The notes beneath the pieces are model-generated. The model was given only the letters and a program-made list of their open reading frames with translations, did not search any database and was not told where the DNA came from. Made by a program: the position numbers and the translations under genes. Shown piece after piece: positions 61,982 to 64,000 of a stretch of DNA of 64,000 bases (position 1 is the first letter of the stretch; each line of letters starts with the position of its first letter). The stretch is taken from NCBI GenBank assembly GCA_017409475.1, contig JAFQSP010000001.1:31611-95610 (forward strand). Direction: 5' to 3'. This DNA comes from Clostridia bacterium. Its GTDB lineage: Bacteria > Bacillota > Clostridia > Oscillospirales > Acutalibacteraceae.

Positions 61982-62533
61982 TTATAAAATGCTCAACCTA
62001 CTAGTTATTCCAAAACCATACGATGGAAAAGGTCTTTTATACACTGCTTTATACAACTCGTTTATTGTTTCTAAAACAGACGCCATAGCATTTTCGACCT
62101 GTTTTTCTGTTAATGCTATGTATTCCTTGGGGTGAACTAATTTATTGCGGAAATCTATACTTTGTTTTAATTGATTAAACCATTCGCATGTAGATGGTAT
62201 TTCTTTACCGGAAAATTTACAGATTAAAAATTCAATTTTCTCTATTAAACGTGACATTTTTAATCTGTTTCCAAGTTTATAATGACCATTTTCAAAAACA
62301 ATTTCTTTTTCCAACAGCAAAGATTGCTCTATAAGTTCATACTTATTGTTATATGGTTCTATTAAAATTTCTGCAGTAATAGAATTCACACACGCTTCAA
62401 GAGAACTCATTACCAACAAGAGGCTCGCATGTAAATATGCATCCTTTGAATCTTGTTCAGTTGAAGATTTTGCTTTTTCAAAAAACGATTTTGCTTCTTC
62501 AAAAAGCTGTATAACAAAATTATCAAAATCCAT
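61982..62533 (-). CDS. HEPN-like protein
   Basis: The protein has 183 residues and is predicted to be all helical. The motif FRNKLVHPKEY places Arg129 and His134 in the R-x4-H arrangement that is the catalytic signature of HEPN ribonuclease domains. SSLEACVNSITAEIL near 43-57 and the long helix LTEKQVENAMASVLETINELY near 141-161 fit the four-helix bundle of the MAE_28990/RiboL-PSP-HEPN-like families. HEPN proteins often act as RNases in defence or toxin-antitoxin systems. ATG 62533 lies 2 bases after the DGQHR gene stop, so the two are translationally coupled. No MNT nucleotidyltransferase antitoxin is nearby. Confidence 0.72.
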   Translation of the reverse strand: MDFDNFVIQLFEEAKSFFEKAKSSTEQDSKDAYLHASLLLVMSSLEACVNSITAEILIEPYNNKYELIEQSLLLEKEIVFENGHYKLGNRLKMSRLIEKIEFLICKFSGKEIPSTCEWFNQLKQSIDFRNKLVHPKEYIALTEKQVENAMASVLETINELYKAVYKRPFPSYGFGITSRLSIL

Positions 62534-62535
62534 AT

Positions 62536-63780
62536 TTACACCTTTTTCGCCGCTTCCTCTGCTTCAATCATTGCCAATTTCGCATAATATTTTGCTACAG
62601 CAGCAGTAGTGAGTTCTTTAGTAATACCCGAACCCTTTTCAGCTTGGAAGAAGAAAAGTTCAGCAAGTCTTCCTCTATCCTTTACATCAGTACGTGTACC
62701 TAAGCCGCGGTAATTTTCGGGATCTGTTTTATGTTTGGCTTTTGCAAGAACTTTCGCATTTAGTGGATCACACTTTGTTTCTTCACTTAAAGAATAGTGC
62801 CTGCCAAGTCGCACTTTATTGCTTTGTAAAACACCCGATATATAAGCCCAAGCAGAAAGAACCGCATAGCTCACCGCTTTATCAGCAAAATCACTATTTT
62901 GAGTTTTACCGCCCTTATTGTAAAACTCTCTTTGTTTTTTTATTAATTTTGCGAATTGTTTTCCGGCTTCTTTTAATTCTTCATCATCCCACATATCGGC
63001 GTTGCGAATTTTCAATTGTTCCCAATCTTCATCAATGCCGCCGGTCCTTGCTAAAACAGGAATGGTTTTTTCCTTAGGGAATGCAGTTGTATTAATTAAT
63101 TTACCTGCAAAATAATTCATGATAAATGAGCGAGCAGCACGAACGGTTATTTTTCCTCCTCGTTGTTTCCGATCAGCAAAATCTTCACCGGCATTCAGCA
63201 ATCCTACTTGCTGACACCAAGTTCTCAATTGAGGTCCTTTTACAGTTTCTAACATTCTGTCAAGCAAATCAGAAGAAACTGCAATGTTTGTATTAGAAAT
63301 CAGTTGGACATCCAATCTTTGTTCTGTGTTTAAACCAAAATAAATTTTCAAACCATGTAACTGATTCACACCAGCTTCTTTTGCTTCTGATATAGCTATG
63401 AAACGATGTTGACCACCAATTATTTTTAAAGGATGTTCTTCATCAAAAGTAGTGATATATTCAGCAACGATGTTGCTAAATGACCGTTTTTGTTTGGCGT
63501 CTTCCTTCATTTGTAAAAATGCAGTATTATCTTCAACCACATCTCTGTTTGCTCGGTATTCTGACTGATTTTCAGAATCAAGAGGACTATCTATAGTTCC
63601 CAAAGATATAATATTTTCGGCATAGATATGGCACTCGCAGTATAGCGCTTTTGTTCGTAAGTCCTCAAAAATACAAAGAGTTTCTTCTACTGGTGAAAAC
63701 TTGTCGCAGAATTCTTCAATACTTTTTTTAATTTCATCCTTAACTTGATCAGGTTTGCTACAGCAATACTGTATATTCAT
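62536..63780 (-). CDS. DGQHR-domain protein (DndB-like)
   Basis: The protein has 414 residues. The core IIGGQHRFIAISEA near 120-133 is the DGQHR signature shared by DndB and related ParB-like proteins, with Gly in place of the first Asp. NTNIAVSSDLLDRMLE near 162-177 follows, as in this family. DndB regulates phosphorothioate DNA modification, but dndCDE are not visible in the window. Other DGQHR proteins lie in restriction or anti-phage islands. GAAGG lies about 11 bases before ATG. It forms an operon with the HEPN gene, and the end of another gene is 51 bases upstream. Confidence 0.78.
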   Translation of the reverse strand: MNIQYCCSKPDQVKDEIKKSIEEFCDKFSPVEETLCIFEDLRTKALYCECHIYAENIISLGTIDSPLDSENQSEYRANRDVVEDNTAFLQMKEDAKQKRSFSNIVAEYITTFDEEHPLKIIGGQHRFIAISEAKEAGVNQLHGLKIYFGLNTEQRLDVQLISNTNIAVSSDLLDRMLETVKGPQLRTWCQQVGLLNAGEDFADRKQRGGKITVRAARSFIMNYFAGKLINTTAFPKEKTIPVLARTGGIDEDWEQLKIRNADMWDDEELKEAGKQFAKLIKKQREFYNKGGKTQNSDFADKAVSYAVLSAWAYISGVLQSNKVRLGRHYSLSEETKCDPLNAKVLAKAKHKTDPENYRGLGTRTDVKDRGRLAELFFFQAEKGSGITKELTTAAVAKYYAKLAMIEAEEAAKKV

Positions 63781-63831
63781 TAATTAACTACCTTCTTTCA
63801 ATTTTATTATATACAAGCAATATACATTTGA

Positions 63832-64000
63832 TTAAATATTTTTGGAAACAACTTCCTTGGTTGCATTGATTTTTGCATCGCTGTACTTAACCACATCTTT
63901 AATAACCAGTTTTTGAACGGCAGATACTAACATTTCCATATATGCATAGTCGGGATTTCCGTTCTTTTCCGGCAACATAATATCAAGGGCATCGGCATCC
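63832..64000 (-). CDS. C-terminal part of an upstream gene, possibly a DNA methylase/specificity protein (partial)
   Basis: The last 55 codons read DADALDIMLPEKNGNPDYAY then MEMLVSAVQKLVIKDVVKYS and end at TAA 63832. The segment L-P...G-x-P-D-Y-x-(F/Y)-M-E with a following helix is reminiscent of the C-termini of N6-adenine methylases and S-subunit-like target-recognition proteins of restriction systems, by recall only. The start and most of the gene lie outside the window. It is transcribed in the same direction as the DGQHR-HEPN pair. Confidence 0.5.
   Translation of the reverse strand, partial: DADALDIMLPEKNGNPDYAYMEMLVSAVQKLVIKDVVKYSDAKINATKEVVSKNI

Larger units (their letters stand above)
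58425..64000. mobile_element. Putative integrative element, left part (open at the window end)
   Basis: A tyrosine integrase with adjacent excisionase gene, oriented so that the integrase faces the host genes, marks one end of an integrative element. The inside differs from the host region by repeat arrays, low gene density and lower GC. The right end and the att repeat are outside the window, so the exact borders are unknown. Confidence 0.65.

Overview
The window looks like the chromosome of a low-to-mid-GC Gram-positive anaerobe of the class Clostridia, probably near Oscillospirales/Ruminococcaceae. The lineage call is inference. It rests on the gatCAB-ireB-secA complement, a ZTP riboswitch on purine genes, single-chain PurL, split PurH with a PurO-type cyclohydrolase, PyrK/PyrD class 1B dihydroorotate dehydrogenase, a DUF368 transporter, an inverted-order GH3 beta-glucosidase and cohesin/dockerin modules.

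Layout. 0-4.7 kb (+): the end of a surface-polysaccharide operon, with capE/capF/capG-type genes for UDP-N-acetyl-L-fucosamine and an interposed nucleotidyltransferase-like gene. 4.7-15.8 kb: mixed single genes, namely a TcdA-like E1 enzyme, a DUF368 transporter, a GH3 enzyme with its catalytic domain last, a membrane-tethered Mrr-like nuclease, tRNA-Leu(UAA), two copies of an unusual terminator-associated palindromic element, small membrane proteins, a CapA-like enzyme, a tiny ribbon-helix-helix gene missed by length cut-offs, and a secreted DNA/RNA nuclease. 15.8-36.3 kb (all -): a contiguous nucleotide block. The purine operon purE-C-F-M-N-purO-purH(C)-D-L runs under a promoter and ZTP riboswitch. 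It is followed, without an obvious terminator, by a pyrimidine operon pyrC-carB-K-D-F-E-B-I with its own promoter and leader. carA is absent, and the PurF homologue lacks the N-terminal nucleophilic cysteine.

36.5-48.5 kb: a lysine riboswitch with lysA, an EF-G-like GTPase, the rpsF-ssb-rpsR operon, then secA, gatCAB and ireB. 48.5-58.3 kb: surface proteins. A two-gene operon encodes a dockerin-bearing glucosaminidase and a membrane-anchored cohesin protein. Nearby are GtrA, a GDPD enzyme, a small zinc-ribbon membrane protein behind a promoter-hairpin-terminator leader RNA, and two zinc-ribbon proteins with proline/glutamine hexapeptide repeats, one of which carries leucine-rich and OmpA-like domains.

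58.4-64 kb: the left part of an integrative element that continues beyond the window. It contains a tyrosine integrase, an excisionase, an unknown gene flanked by a repeated word, about 1.1 kb of non-coding DNA with two different repeat arrays (about 25-bp palindromic units, and ten pairs of CCCCAT boxes at 12-13 bp), then a HEPN-family gene fused in expression to a DGQHR (DndB-like) gene, and the tail of an upstream gene. This combination is the best candidate for an undescribed system, possibly a defence module, though that role is inferred.
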